Below, piece after piece: positions 8,957 to 21,900 of a stretch of 64,000 nucleotides of DNA. The notes below the pieces were generated by a model. It did not search any database and was not told the origin of the DNA. It saw nothing but the letters and a program-made list of their open reading frames with translations. Positions within the stretch are counted from its first letter, which is position 1. Every line of letters begins with the position of its first letter. Source of the DNA: Anticarsia gemmatalis (taxonomy: Eukaryota; Arthropoda; Insecta; Lepidoptera; Erebidae); assembly GCF_050436995.1 (NCBI RefSeq), contig NC_134753.1:9176001-9240000 (forward strand), written 5' to 3'. The position numbers were made by a program, and so were the translations under genes.

Positions 8957-11793
8957 CGAAAAGATTCCTAGCGATTTCCAAGAATTTTCGGACACAAAGT
9001 AACGGATTTCCAAAAAGTAATACAAATATTCATTTACCTAGGAAATTACTTGTGATGGTTAGATACTCAGTAATACACAAACTACTTTAAATGTTTATAT
9101 AAGTATAGATAATTAAAACAATACTGTTTAAAGTAGAGATTAAGATATCTCTTACACTTTATTACTGCGTTAGATTTATAGCTAAGTACATAAAGAGAAT
9201 TTTTAATATCTTACAGTATAATGGAAACATTTAATATGCAGTTTCTCTCGACTACGACCCGACTCGATCAGGTTTGTAGAAATAATTATGGGAATTATTT
9301 TATTGTTTTCGCACTATTATTGTAGAAACCATCGCAATATTTGTTCTTAAATAACGTTTATGGACACTTGCGTAAACAAACACCTAGAGCTACTCATAAT
9401 ATATACCTAATATAATGTTGATAGATACCTAAAGTACGACCTAAATGAAACTTCGTAGGCAGCCATTTACGTATTCAGTTAAATCCAATTTATTTAGAAG
9501 ATATCTTGGCACTACTTCAGAATATTAGAAAGATATTATTGTAATCTATCTTCCAGTAAATGCAGGCTGGTCCATTATCTCGCGATATTAAATCTAGACT
9601 AGGTCAAAAAGTAAATCGTCTACATTATTCTCTTTACTTTTTGTCATCATTTTTCATAGTATTAAAGCACTAAAAACTAAATATTACATAGACATTTATA
9701 AAGTTATACGAATATATTGGTAATAGACTTCTTTATAACGATATTACGATTGTCACCCTGCCGAAATATAAGACTTTTACATTAAAAACGTTTTTATTTA
9801 AATCAATTCAGTGTAATTTATGATTCACTGTATTAATAAACAGCCTAAATATGCAAATAAGTAAATGGAAAATTTATTAAAAGAAAATTCATGAAATGAA
9901 ATGGAAACTCACTTAATATAATAATGCTATGAATACTTCTACATATTTTTCACTTTTTTTTGGGATTGTTTACGATAAAGTAAGATGGAATTGTGACAAA
10001 CTTTTTATGTATGCCTATGTGAATTAGTCTAACTGATCCTAAAATCATAACAAGTTTTGAATACTCGCAGTAGTCTAGTACAATGTTGGTAGGGTTTTCT
10101 CACCATTTTCGTGCTCAGCGTCAATAAATTTCACTTCCCAGTACGTTGTAAGTTTGACATAAATCGTGTGCATTAAGGTTTACACACATATTACACAGTA
10201 GTTTGTACAACGTTTTAAACTACAAGAAAATGTGTTAAGACGTGTTGGTTTTTAAGCTTGAGCTTTAGAAAAATGCCATTCAAAAAATATGTTAGCTTAA
10301 AGCAAATGTGTCACTTTGTAAGCTTTTTATAAAGCAGTAATCGCTGTTGAATTGTCTGCAATAGTAAGACACTTACTCGCTAGTTAATTATTGGGTATAA
10401 GTACCTAAATACTCTAAAGTATCTTTAAAACTAAAATATACTGACAAATTTTAATGCTGAAGGACAAAAAACGCAAACGACTAGTGTTCTTTTTTGTTAC
10501 CCGCATTTGTTGTGTAAGGTCACACTTGAATATGTTTTAATTTAATTCTACGTTCGTAGCACGATCTTAATAAAACTGAAAAGACGAGTATCACATGTTG
10601 TTAAACTGAGGATTTACTAGTAACAGTTTGTTTCAATTAGATTCACTGCCAAATTGTTTAAATTACAAATTCCGTTTTATGTATTCAGCATAGTCCCGCA
10701 GATTAATGTTAACATACAAAATAAATAGCTCGGAACTAATCTACTATAAATAAATAATAATATCTATTTAAAAATTCATTTATTCATCCCTCGAGACGAA
10801 TTGGCGATAAAGCCATAATCTCTGTAATGTAAAGGCAAGCTTTGTTTTGTTCACAGGGTTAACCCATAAACTTCCTTATCCTTTTGATATGAAGCGCTTA
10901 AATATATAGCTTCCGGATTTGCATAGTTTACGAGGTATGTGCATTTCCTCGAATATCAAGATTGATTGGAATATACTGACTATTGGTGTGGAAAATATTC
11001 AATCTTCCGCTGAAGTAAACATCTCTTTAGAACTTGCGCGAAAATAAATAATATTGGAATCAATTTGTTTGGATGGAAAATTTAGGAATCGAGCAAAGAA
11101 TTTATAAAAATATAGTTAAATTTTTGAGAATGTGTTAAGTCCACAGCAGCACAGTAAACTATTTTGACTATATTACTAGTTGATGTGTAAATATTTGTAA
11201 TTAATTGATGTTTGTAAAAGCCTAAACAACTTCCATGAAAAACTGTTTTATAAATGCTTTGATTTATTAACTAAAGGAAGTAACAAGCACGTTACAATAG
11301 TGTTCGCCGTGTTCGGAATAAACTCTTTTCGTTATGTAAGGTGTGCTCTGTCGGCATTTCCCAGCTTGTGTCAGCTTTATAGATAAGGTTAGATTATGAT
11401 TGTGTTATGTTGACATGACCCCTCGAGGTGCCGAGTTGCCGACTCCGCACACCTACGAGTTTATCCGGGACGTAAAATACACTTTGAAAAACAATGTCGC
11501 AAATAAAAAGGACAACGGAGTTTGTTATACTTGTATTTTATTTTATAGGTGTTTATTGTATGACTTAGCAAGTATAGATATTTAGTTCTATGTTAAACTC
11601 TTGGGTCGAACGAAATGATTTTAGAAGCAAAGAAAATTGGATATTATCTGAAAGTCTTATGCCCGGATTTTGATCCCCCGATCTATTCAAACTGTGCGTT
11701 TGTATCAGCTTAAACGCTATTAAATAGATAAACTACCGTGAAATGTACCTTCGAAACCGGGGGTTAGTGTCGATATGGATTTTTATAAACTTA
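8957..11793. other. Gene-free AT-rich DNA
   Basis: No supported gene or mobile element. A 61-codon frame at 11400-11585 has balanced codons in its first half (MTPRGAELPTPHTYEFIRDV) but no splice signals at sensible places and no recognised homology. Confidence 0.4.
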
Positions 11794-12049
11794 CTAGCTG
11801 ACCCGCGCAACTTCGCTTGCGTCACTTAAGAGAATTAGTCAAAATTTTCCCCGTTTTTGTAACATTTTTCGTTGCTACTCCGCTCCTAATGACTGTAGCG
11901 TGATGTTATATAGCCTATAACCTTCCTCGATAACTGGGCTATCCAACACTGAAAGAATTTTTCAAATCGAATCAGTAGTTCCTGAGATTACCGCGTTCAA
12001 ACAAACAAACAAAAAAACAAACTCTTCAGCTTTATTATATTAGTATAGA
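11794..12049 (-). mobile_element. Non-autonomous Helitron, copy A (256 bp)
   Basis: Read on the minus strand, the element starts TCTATACTAATATAATAAAG and ends ...GGGTCAGCTAG, between a flanking A and T as Helitrons insert. A hairpin with stem CGCAA/TTGCG sits about ten bases before the terminal CTAG, another Helitron hallmark. There are no terminal inverted repeats or target duplication. It carries a TTTG-type microsatellite near the 5' end and no coding sequence. The same sequence occurs again at 12156, 17741 and 18098. Confidence 0.8.
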
Positions 12050-12155
12050 TAGTATATAGTATATATAGTATAGATTAGTATAGATTAATAGAAATGTTTC
12101 TGCCGTTACTACTATGAAACCTATTCTTCAAGGAACTGCACGCATATATTTGTTA

Positions 12156-12438
12156 CTAGCTGACCCGCGCAACTTCGCTTGCGTCACCTAAGAGAATGAG
12201 TCAAAATTTTCCCCGTTTTTGTAACATTTTTCGTTGCTACTCCGCTCCTAATGACCGTAGCGTGATGTTATATAGCCTATAGCCTTCCCCGATAAATGGG
12301 CTATCTAACACTGAAAGAATTTTTCAAATCGGACCAGTAGTTCCTGAGATTAGCGCGTTCAAACAAACAAACAAACAAACAAACAAACAATCAAACAACA
12401 AACAAACAAACTCTTCAGCTTTATTATATTAGTATAGA
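12156..12438 (-). mobile_element. Non-autonomous Helitron, copy B (283 bp)
   Basis: Same family and orientation as the copy ending 106 bases to the left, with TCTATACTAATA at the 5' end (12438) and CTAG at the 3' end (12156-12159). It is longer mainly because of an expanded CAAA microsatellite at about 12361-12410. Terminal hairpin CGCAA/TTGCG is intact. Confidence 0.8.
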
Positions 12439-15400
12439 TTTTTCTAAATTTTAATTAACCTCTGTGGTTCCGTTAAATTAGTTGTTGATGAGATGGTAAA
12501 AGGGGCGGTTTGCGTTTCGTTTTCCATCCCCCCATTAATTTCTTTAGTTGATTTCTACGGGGCCCATGGGAAGAAAGGGACGGTTATCTTTCTGCAATTC
12601 ACACGGCTATCGTTCCTCGTTATTGAAATTTAATTTATTTCTCATCATCGTGTAATCATAAGTGATACTGAGTATAAAGTTACCAGTTTATTTCGTACAA
12701 GTTATTTGGTTTGTAGATATAGAAATGAAATTGCGGTATTAAAAAAACTTATAATTGTTTAAAGTAAAATGTTTGATCAACAAGAGCTATCTGTATACAA
12801 AATGCTTTACAAACATTTGCCTATAGTCTATATCTAAAAAGTTTCTACATTACCATTACCGGAATAGACAGACTACAAAATAATAATATTTATGTTCTGT
12901 AGTTATAAAAGCTTTTTTAAAAAACATTACGTTAACTAACCTTTGGATATAATTATTCTTATTTCTTTTTCTATTAAAATCGTTACGTTATTATTGGTTT
13001 CTAAAGGTTCTTTATGCGTAGTAACAAATTATTTTCGTGTATATAGATCAGGCATGCAATATTTATTATATTCCTAGAGCCCGCGGAGCCAATCATGTGT
13101 CATTATTACAATGTGCCGTGTAATCGGGCGGTTTGTGTTAACAATTAACAGCAATTATGAATTTATCAACGTTAATACCGCTGTCTGTCTAGTGGTATTA
13201 ACTTTCATCGTACTCACTGAACCTTTCGTTCCTTTTTAACATCCAAAATAATACTCTGTTTTAAAAGAAAACCCTCGCTCGACTGGAAGGCCGCGTTGTT
13301 TAGGCGTAATGTTATAATAATAAGAACATTTTCTACAAGATGTGGCTCATTGAAGTCAATCGTGACCCTAATACAGGATTTTTTGTCTTACCCTAATAAT
13401 TTAGGTCGTTGGTAAAACGATGCCAAGCGGTAACATTCCTGGGAGGCGACCTTTCAAAACCAAAATCATAATGAGAATATACTTACCCTTGTTTCACCAT
13501 AGCTTTTATAAACACTTCATGTTCCATTTCTTAATTGAATCCCGAAGCGAGATAAGCAACCATTGAATCAAAGGACTTTCAGTTAAATTTATAAATCGGG
13601 GGCCCTTGTTTAATTTCCATACTTATGAATAAACAATATCGCAGCAGTAGCAATGCCAAGGACAAAAAGCCACATAAAACATTCAACATCTATCTATGAA
13701 GGGTTGTGCTAAATTATTCCGAGATGCTTTCACACGGTTTTAACTAAATAATGCTTTTGAACATAAGTTCCTTTATATTAAAATCGTTGGTGTTAACCCA
13801 GTTTTATGAAACAAGGAAGAATGATATCTTTTATTTTATTGAATTGTTAAAGTTGTTCAGAAAGAAGTTTGTGTTGTGATGACCAAAGGTCACTGAATTC
13901 AGTTAATATAGCCATTATTACTCTCCGACTGGTTGAACGAAGATGAAGATTAATTACCACGTGGCCATAGTTCTTTCTTACTAATCTGCAGCAAAAAACT
14001 CTCTCATATATTTCAGTTCCGACACCAAACTATGAAGTAAAAGGGTCGTTAATATTTCCGCGAACAAAGTTACTGTTGTAATGTAGATAACATTCCTAGA
14101 AAAAATAATTGAACAGTGCTACCACTGAGTTCAACATAATGTACCTATATTTAACTGTGGCTTCGTTTAATTATTTTAGTTGTACTCATTTACTGAAGGC
14201 CTTGAATCTCTTGAATCTCTTGAAGGCCTAAGAATTGTTTATTAATTGTTTTTAGTCAACTGATATTTCAATGTATTAAGCATTAAATTTCGTTATATTA
14301 TTATTTTTAACGGTAGATTTTAGCGCATTTGTGGAGAATATAATGATGGATTTAAAATGTAGCCTTTTCTGCGTAATTTACTTTTAATACAAATGAATAA
14401 CATTTAGGAGGACCTATTGAAAAGTGTAGGAATGTCCGAGTAAATTCCAAAAATATTTAAAGTACAAAGGAACGTAATAATGAAATGGGAGCGTATTGTA
14501 TTGTGCATTTGTGTCACGCTTTAGAAGCATTCAGATATCTGGCAACTGGGAACAATTTTGCAATATAATTTGGAAATTGTGTTGATTTAGTTAAAAGTTT
14601 ACCAATCATGGTTGGTTGAACGCGTTGAGCCTTCGGTAGATCGCTGATATTTTAAGGAACATCGGAAATTACGCCACTTCAAAGCGCCCCGTACTGGTAA
14701 ATCTTGTAAACGGGAAAATTCTGGGAAAACATTGGTCGGTGTACGACCATCATAACCGCACTCGATCCCGAATTCTTTGTTTAGTGGCAGGAACTTGTAA
14801 ATATCTGATATGGCGTAGTGCGAATAGCGACACAATAAGTAATCTGTTTTCCTTATGGAACACTAATCTCATGCGGAAATGTAAGATGGCTTGTTTTTCA
14901 AAGGCCAGAGCAAATGTGACGCTACTTTCAAAAATATCTTCATGCTTATTCAATGTTAGGTATTCGTAAAACCTCAGGTTACAGTTTACACAATGTCAAT
15001 TGAATTTTGCCTAAAGCGAGCTTGAACTAGGATGCGGGTAGGTAGTTATGGATATGGTTTTGAATTCAAATTAATAAGATCGACTTTTTAAGACGATGAA
15101 AGTTCTTAACTACGAGCGCGATCGATTGGAAATATTCAGGTTCTTTGAAAGGTAGGTTAACTATTAAAGGTGTCTTTATGATCATGCAAAACTTAATTCA
15201 TCTAATATAAAAAAGTAAAAAATAATATGGTGTATAAAGGTAGGTTTATTGTTGTTAGAACAGAAAGAAGAGCAATCATCACACCTAATATCGAACGATA
15301 ATTCAATTTTCTGAAAGAAATCGGAGACTATCTGGATAATATTCGTACAGATGTGATCGTGTTTCAGTAATCTGATAAAACAAAACCAATTTACATAAAA

Positions 15401-17304
15401 TATTTGTTTGAGATTTCCCAAAACAAAAGTTCAAGTGGGTAATTAGAAAATAAATGAATTCAAATTCAATAGACTCTTGATTTGAATTACTCGTGAAGCG
15501 ACGATAGGCTTCTGTCCTTAGAATTTATTATCGAGGTACTGTTTACACAGAGAACAGGTTTGCTAAATTTAACCTGTTGTCCTGTTTGCGGCATACCTAT
15601 AGGCCTTCGAGACCTACATAGTGGCACGCATGCAGTAATATAGCTTTGTCTCAAGCCTCGTGTTTATAGAGTTACCAAGAGCCCGGCTTGATATGACAGG
15701 GAACTACGTTGATTTATCAAGCAACTACTACGGCTACTTGTATTAAACACCATCTCGTATGCACATATTATATTGTTGTACGAGTAATAGCAATGAAGGA
15801 TGCATATGATGTGATGATTTAAAACAGCAATTTTACTAAGGTCATGACTGATTTATCTTGTAATAAAGGAATTAGAAAATAATAGTGGTTATTGGTATGT
15901 GTGCTCACTTTACAACGTGTTACATAAAACTCGGGGCTCTACGTTAATCTCAAAAAATTACGTTAATTGAGGCTTTATTGCTTATGTTATCAACGGTATT
16001 ATTTTATAACCATGTAGCAAACATTGGTATAAAGAAAATTATGAAAATGGTAAACTAGTGTTTTACAATTGACTATGAAAATTTATTTTCCTTCATTCCT
16101 ATAATTCCCTCCCTTTGCATTCCGTTTGTACAATTATATAACGTAGGTATGTTATTATGCTGTTTAAGTATAATAAATAAAGTTTATCGTATATTCACAG
16201 CGGCAGTAGTTAATGGCCTATCATGTTTCTTGTCGTAAACAAGCAATTTTACATTTTAATACATTTCTGTTTCTACCGCTCCCTTTTATTCCTCTTTAAC
16301 ACCAACGTTCGGTCATTTTCCGTTAATGTCTGCTCTTCACGACCGTTTTAACCTTCGAAATGATATCTATCTCATAGGAACGTGACATTGAAAGGCATAT
16401 ATCATTCATGTTTTATTTGCCAATTTTTGTGGCATGCCAGAACTTTGTTACTTTACTGCTTTAAAACTCATCGTTATTAATAAAATGGCATTCGAGGCGT
16501 CGAGTTAACAAGCGGTAAATGGACTTCATGCGTTTCTTTTCATAAATAACATTTGTTCTCTGCATCTTTGTTTTCTTACAATTCTTTTATATTTCCTTAT
16601 TCACGACGATTCTGACAACTCATTTTTCAAAAATTGGGCCAACCGTTATGCCGTTAATACTCGACTAAATTTCGCCATATAAAACATTCGTGTGAAAAGA
16701 AATACGAGTTATAATATTTCATTTGAAATTATTTGTTCAGCTGTTCGGTCGAACTTCTTAAAATATTGGCTTAGAAAATGTACTTATTCAGTAACGAATT
16801 AGAGAAAGAATCGTTTAGTAAAATATTAGTTTTCGATTATAAATCATGGGTACCTATTACATAAATATCGTTTAACATTTTTATATTAGAAAAATAATAT
16901 CCATTTCTATTGAGCGTTGGTCGCAAGTGGATTGTTTTTAGTGGTTAGTTTTGTTCAATAAAAAATATTGTTGTTGTACCTAGTGTGGGCTTTAAATTCT
17001 AATAAAAAGTTTGGTAAATTGCTATAGAGTTAGCATATAGGTACGTATTATTAAAGAATCCTCTCAAAGACCAGATATTTCTCAATAAAACATTTATTCC
17101 ATGTATTAATGTACTGAAAAAAAGTTAGCACACAGAACTGAGGTTGATTTTAATTCCTAATAGTCTAGTCTAGACTACAACTCGCCCTATTTATTTATCG
17201 TAGCCTACGTAGCCTATATACTTATTATTAAATCAGCTTCAATAACCTATATTATGTATTTCGAGAGTAATTTAGTGACTTACCAAACTTTATTTATATG
17301 AACA
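12439..17304. other. Gene-free AT-rich DNA
   Basis: No supported gene. A small direct repeat of TTGAATCTC lies between two AAGGCCT words at about 14198-14229. A modest CpG-containing patch with short overlapping frames on both strands lies at about 14600-14780. Otherwise nothing seen. Confidence 0.4.
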
Positions 17305-17499
17305 CTAGCGGCCCTCCTGGTATCACTCGGGCTTCACTGGGTTAACCTCAATAAATAATACACTAAACCTTCCTCGGGAATCGCTCTATCTAAAGTAAAA
17401 AACTGAATGAAAATCGGTTCAGCAGACTTTGAGTTTATCGCGAACAGACATTCACCCGATGCAGCGGGCGAATTTGTATTATAATACTTATGTAGAGAA
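17305..17499 (-). mobile_element. Degenerate Helitron-like repeat of a second type
   Basis: The plus strand begins CTAGCGGCCC, followed by CGGGCTTCACTGGG, then AATCGGTTCAGCAG and a tail ATTATAATACTTATG. This resembles another widespread insect element whose intact form reads CTAGCGGCCCGCCC at one end and ATAATATTAGTATAGA at the other. Both ends are decayed here, so boundaries are approximate. Confidence 0.5.
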
Positions 17500-17740
17500 G
17501 ATATTTTTGCTTTAAGAAAAAAACTATTAAATTTAATTTTAATACAATAGGTACTAAAACGAATGAAGTGACTGATGCGTGTAACTGAAAACTTCGACTA
17601 TTCATGAACACAATAAACGATGTAGGAACGTTAATTTAACGTTTTATTTATATTGCGTTATCTGATAATCAGTTTAATTGTGCATAATTAGAAGAGCTAA
17701 CGAACAAACAATGGTATCTATTTTTATGCCGAAATTTTAA

Positions 17741-18007
17741 TCTATACTAATATAATAAAGCTGAAGAGTTTGTTTGTTTGATTGTTTGTTTGTTTGTTTG
17801 AACGCGCTAATCTCAGGACCTACTGGTCCGATTTAAAAAAAATATTTCAGTGTTAGATAGTCCATTTACCGAGGAAGGCTATAGGCTATATATCATCACG
17901 CTACGGCCATTAGGAGCGGAGTAGTAACGAAAAATGTTACAAAAACGGGGGAAATTATGACCCATTCTCTCTTATGTGACGCAAGCGAAGTTGCACGGGT
18001 CAGCTAG
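17741..18007 (+). mobile_element. Non-autonomous Helitron, copy C (267 bp)
   Basis: On the plus strand it begins TCTATACTAATATAATAAAG after an A and ends CAGCTAG (CTAG at 18004-18007) before a T. A TTTG microsatellite follows the 5' end. The 3' hairpin has one mismatch (TTGCA in place of TTGCG). It has the opposite orientation to copies A and B. Confidence 0.8.
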
Positions 18008-18033
18008 TGATGAATAAAACAAATTTTTTGTAT

Positions 18034-18395
18034 GGATGACGTTATTTTTCCTTTTGATAGTAAATATATAAGTATCAGTAAATATATAGGTAGTATATCT
18101 ATACTTATATAATATTATAAAGCTGAAGAGTTTGTTTGTTTGTTTGTTTGTTTGTTTGAACGCGCTAATCTCAGGAACTACGGGTCCGATTCGAAAAATT
18201 CTTTCAGTGTTAGATAGCCCATTTATCGAGGAAGGTTATAGGCTATATATCATCACGCTACGACCAATAGGAGCAGAACAGCAGTAAGAAATGTTACAAA
18301 AACGGGGAAAATTTTGACCCATTCTCTCTTATGTGACGCAAGCGAAGTTGCGCGGGTCGGCTAGTTTTCTATAAAAAGGAAAAATAACGTCATCC
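18034..18395. repeat. 27-bp inverted repeat split by a Helitron
   Basis: Bases 18034-18060 and 18369-18395 are inverted copies (26 of 27 match) centred on GATGACGTTATTTTTCC. Helitron D (18098-18364) lies between them, so before its insertion the arms were only about 42 bases apart. This looks like a palindromic repeat later hit by the Helitron. Confidence 0.6.
18098..18364 (+). mobile_element. Non-autonomous Helitron, copy D (267 bp)
   Basis: Starts TCTATACTTATATAATAT and ends GGGTCGGCTAG (CTAG at 18361-18364). It has the same orientation as copy C 90 bases upstream. The TTTG microsatellite and the CGCAA/TTGCG hairpin are present. It is inserted inside a pre-existing inverted repeat. Confidence 0.78.
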
Positions 18396-18444
18396 GAACA
18401 ATTTAAGTCATCATTGGATGACTAAAGTATATTTCTCGTCTATT

Positions 18445-18711
18445 TAGGGTTCCTTAAACAAAGGGTAAAAACGGGACCTTCCTCAGACTTCGCTGCTTGT
18501 TTGTCGCCAGGCTTTATTTCGTAAACCATGATAGTAAGATTGTTACAATTTCTACAAATGATTTGTTTTACTTCCCGCTATAACAAACGAAGACAAAAAA
18601 AAAAGAAATTTAAGAGTGCTCCAATGAAACAAACCAAATTTTTTTATTATTTTTTTTTTATAGTAGGTACGCAACCCTTCTATGACCAGTCCAAAGCACT
18701 TGGCCGGTTTT
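18445..18711 (+). repeat. Dispersed lepidopteran repeat of the AGGGTTCC...CTTGGCCGGTTTT type
   Basis: The order AGGGTTCC, AAAGGGTAAAAACGGGACC, CTTCGCTG, CCAGGCT, CCATGATAGTAAGA, CCCGCTATAACAA, then GTACGCAACCCTTC and CACTTGGCCGGTTTTAT is that of a very common moth and butterfly dispersed sequence. AGGGTTCC near the start and CAACCCTT near the end may be decayed inverted termini. I recall the sequence type but not a safe family name. A frame at 18528-18776 falls in it and is not a gene. Confidence 0.65.
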
Positions 18712-18718
18712 ATGGTAT

Positions 18719-18920
18719 GGATGATGTTATTTTCAAGGAATTTATCCTTTCTTTTTTAAACAAAGATGATATGTAACTAAATTATGATTTTTGTCTTTTT
18801 TGCCTGGATGATGTTATTTTCAAAAGATTTTTCCTTTTACGGTAAATTCCAACAATGACTAAAGTACAATATTTTTTGTTGCAAATGATGTCATTTTTAA
18901 ATAATTTTACCTTTTTATGG
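18719..18920 (+). repeat. Degenerate direct repeats of GGATGATGTTATTTT
   Basis: Related blocks start at about 18719, 18806 and 18884 (spacing 87 and 78), each followed by an A/T run and CCTTT. The same core forms the inverted arms at 18034 and 18369. This suggests an old repeat family around the AGGGTTCC element. Confidence 0.5.
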
Positions 18921-21900
18921 TATATATTATAGCGTTTTATATGCTTCAGAAGTCTTTATTATGCCATGTGTCTGTAGCACCCTAGTCACCCTACCCGTTA
19001 AACGTTTACGTTCTTCTACGAAGAAAATTATGATAAGGTTTAAAACATACCTACTCAAATATAAAATTATTTGGTTCGTAAAATTATTCCGTGCGTATTT
19101 TATGTAGTCCTTATGTCATGAGTATGTAACGAAAATAATAGGTTTTATACATATTCTACGGTAAATAAATATAAATAAGGACTCAAATAAACAAGCAAGA
19201 CCCTTATTTATTGTCTAAAAAAGGTAAATATTAAACAAAATATTTTTCTAACTTTTGAATATCCGGATAATTCTTAGATCGGAAAAGGTTTTAATAAACT
19301 GTGATGTTACCAGATTCTAGTACTGGTTATAAAAAGATCAAGAAAAAAAAATCTAATGGCGTTTCACAATTTTTTTCGAAGCTTTGAGGCCAGTCTTCGA
19401 CGGAAATAATGACCAAAGAGGTTAAAATAATTTAGACAATACCTTTTTACTTTGTCCGCTACCGTTCCACACCTGTGCCAAGGTCAAAAAAATCTTAAAA
19501 AAAGAGCAATGTAGAACGCGATTGCATTTTTTCGCTTAGACTCGACTAAACTTATTCAGCTAGCCTATTCAATAAAACATTTATTCAAAAAAATAAAATG
19601 TAAAGTGTAGAAAACTACCCACTGATTTCACAGAATTTTCCAATATTGGCTTTTACATTTGGAAAAATAATTTGCTGATTATATAACGGAGATTTTTACA
19701 GCACTAGCTGTGACCGCAGACCGCAGGCTGTTGGAAACAGGCTCAATTGACACTTTAACTGATAGACGTACAGTTGAATTAGCCAGTAAGTTTGGTGCAG
19801 ACAGTGTGTAGGACATCTGTCGACGATTATCCGGCCCGGACATTACCGTATCGTAATAATATTGTAAGCGGCGAGTGACGAACATTTACATTATATAGTA
19901 GCGCAATTATGAATTTTCGATACTACCTCACTGCCAGCCGGTGTGTCTAGTGCTGTAATTTGGGCCTATTTGAAAAAAAAATTCTTCTCTTATATTCTTA
20001 AAAAGGTTCCACTCAATTGGAAATTAGCAATATATCGTAGTTTTAATCGATTGCAATAATAATGTTCAATCAAAGAGGCACGTTCATGATAATTTCTTTG
20101 TTAAGCATCCTGTTGATTTGTGGGATCTGTATACTAGCAAAGTCACCAAATTCGTGGTACAGCTAATAACAATAAAGAAGTTTTTATATAGGTATTTATT
20201 AATTAATAGAGTTCTGTAAGTCATTTCCAAGCTTAAAGTTAAAGTATTATAATTAATGTTGGTATAAATTGCATTCATCCAGATTGTACAAATTGTACAA
20301 AAGTTTTCGCCTCAAAAATTAGACTTGGGAGAGTTGTAGTAACTTTATAATTGTAAGTTTTGACAGGCACAAGTGTTGCCCTGTGACCTAAGTGAAGTGA
20401 ATAAACGTTTACACTTTGAACTCGTGTAATTTACGCGCCGCTCTTTGTAATGCCAATGTATTTCGTGGTTTTAACTTTTTATCATCATAATTTTGTATAA
20501 AACCTTTCTATTTCAGATATCTTTACCCTCTTCAACCTAAAATATCGGTAGCTGGTCTTCATAATAGTTTAACTTATTCAAGGTTCAAGGTATCTTGGAA
20601 TAAGTACTTACCATTAAAGAAACGCCCATTCATTAAATTAAAGAGGATCCTGAATGAAAGAGCGGGTACTTTAGCGTTCAATTTTATTTTGAATGTTATT
20701 TAACGATTACCAGGAATGTCTTCTGCGTAGATATCGAGCTTCAATGTTTTCCACGTGCTCTACATAGTTGTGATTTATTCGAGTGCGTGAGGGGTCTCCT
20801 GGCTGTTTTCCTTGCTTATTATGTACACGGGCTCCCCGTTACTGGCGGCTCTGACCTCTTAGAAACTAATACGTGATAAACATACTAACTTGCCTAACAT
20901 TTGCATAAACTCTATGTCAACAAAACGTTCCAAGTATTAAGTTATTAACATAATCCATCTTCATTTTGACTTAATCTGTGTTGTGTTTTAAGTATATTCG
21001 AATCGTGTAAATATTCTTACATTACACTAATTTTAGGGCACCACTTGGAAACACGGAATCCCTTCGTGTAATAAAACGTGCATAGACTCAAAGTTTTCTT
21101 TAGAATTTACCCTCACGTGTCTTCTCTTTAGATTTGTTGGGGAGAAGTTTGGTAACGCTGTATTACAATTGGGCCGACACGAAAAAACGTCTTACACCGA
21201 AATACGTTGTCTTGTTGTTTTTACAGCCTAATTTTGTTTGTTATTCACTTTAGCAAATTGTTTCTTAAATTATATTATAAAGCTTAAAAGAAATTAGGTT
21301 GGTTGGAAATATTTAGGTATAAAATATTGACTGTTGTTATTTATTGTTAAACAGTGATAGAGTGGCGAGCTGTCGCTTTTATTCCACCAATTAACTCTTT
21401 CTTAACAATAATAATTAAGTATTTACTTTTGTTTTAAACCAATCAAATGAATAGCTATCATAAACTACGAACTGAGAAAATATTTCTTTGAGATTTATAA
21501 TTTCACGTACCAATACAAGTTGAAATATTATTTAGAAAGTAGAAATAAGAAAAGTGAGCAGTCCCGTGTGTTGCGTGTTACCTACGGCAGGTAATCTGCT
21601 TACGGTATTACTGAAATAGGCCATACGTGTATATTTGTATAAACATATTATTCTTCTATGAAGCTTTGTGAATAATAAAACGTGAGTTTTATTTTATATT
21701 ACTGTCGCAAAACCTGGATGAATATTTGTGGGACGTGTGTTTTATACTTGCGTGTCAATAACGTGGACGGTGGATGTCAAAGTGTAAAAATAAAATTTCA
21801 GTAAAAAATGTGCTAGGTACTAAATTTGGCGAGCGGTACGCAAATTGCATTTTTTCGGCATTAAAACGTATATGTGTTCATTTATGAGATCGACCGGTGC

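Noticed and set aside
11400..11585. Plus-strand frame with coding-like first half (MTPRGAELPTPHTYEF)
   Set aside because: Only about 35 codons look coding, no donor or acceptor at sensible places, and no homology recognised.
12361..12410. CAAA tandem array considered as CRISPR-like or regulatory
   Set aside because: It is a simple microsatellite internal to a Helitron, with no spacers.
18528..18776. 82-codon plus-strand frame
   Set aside because: Falls within a dispersed lepidopteran repeat and has a poly-Lys and poly-Phe translation.
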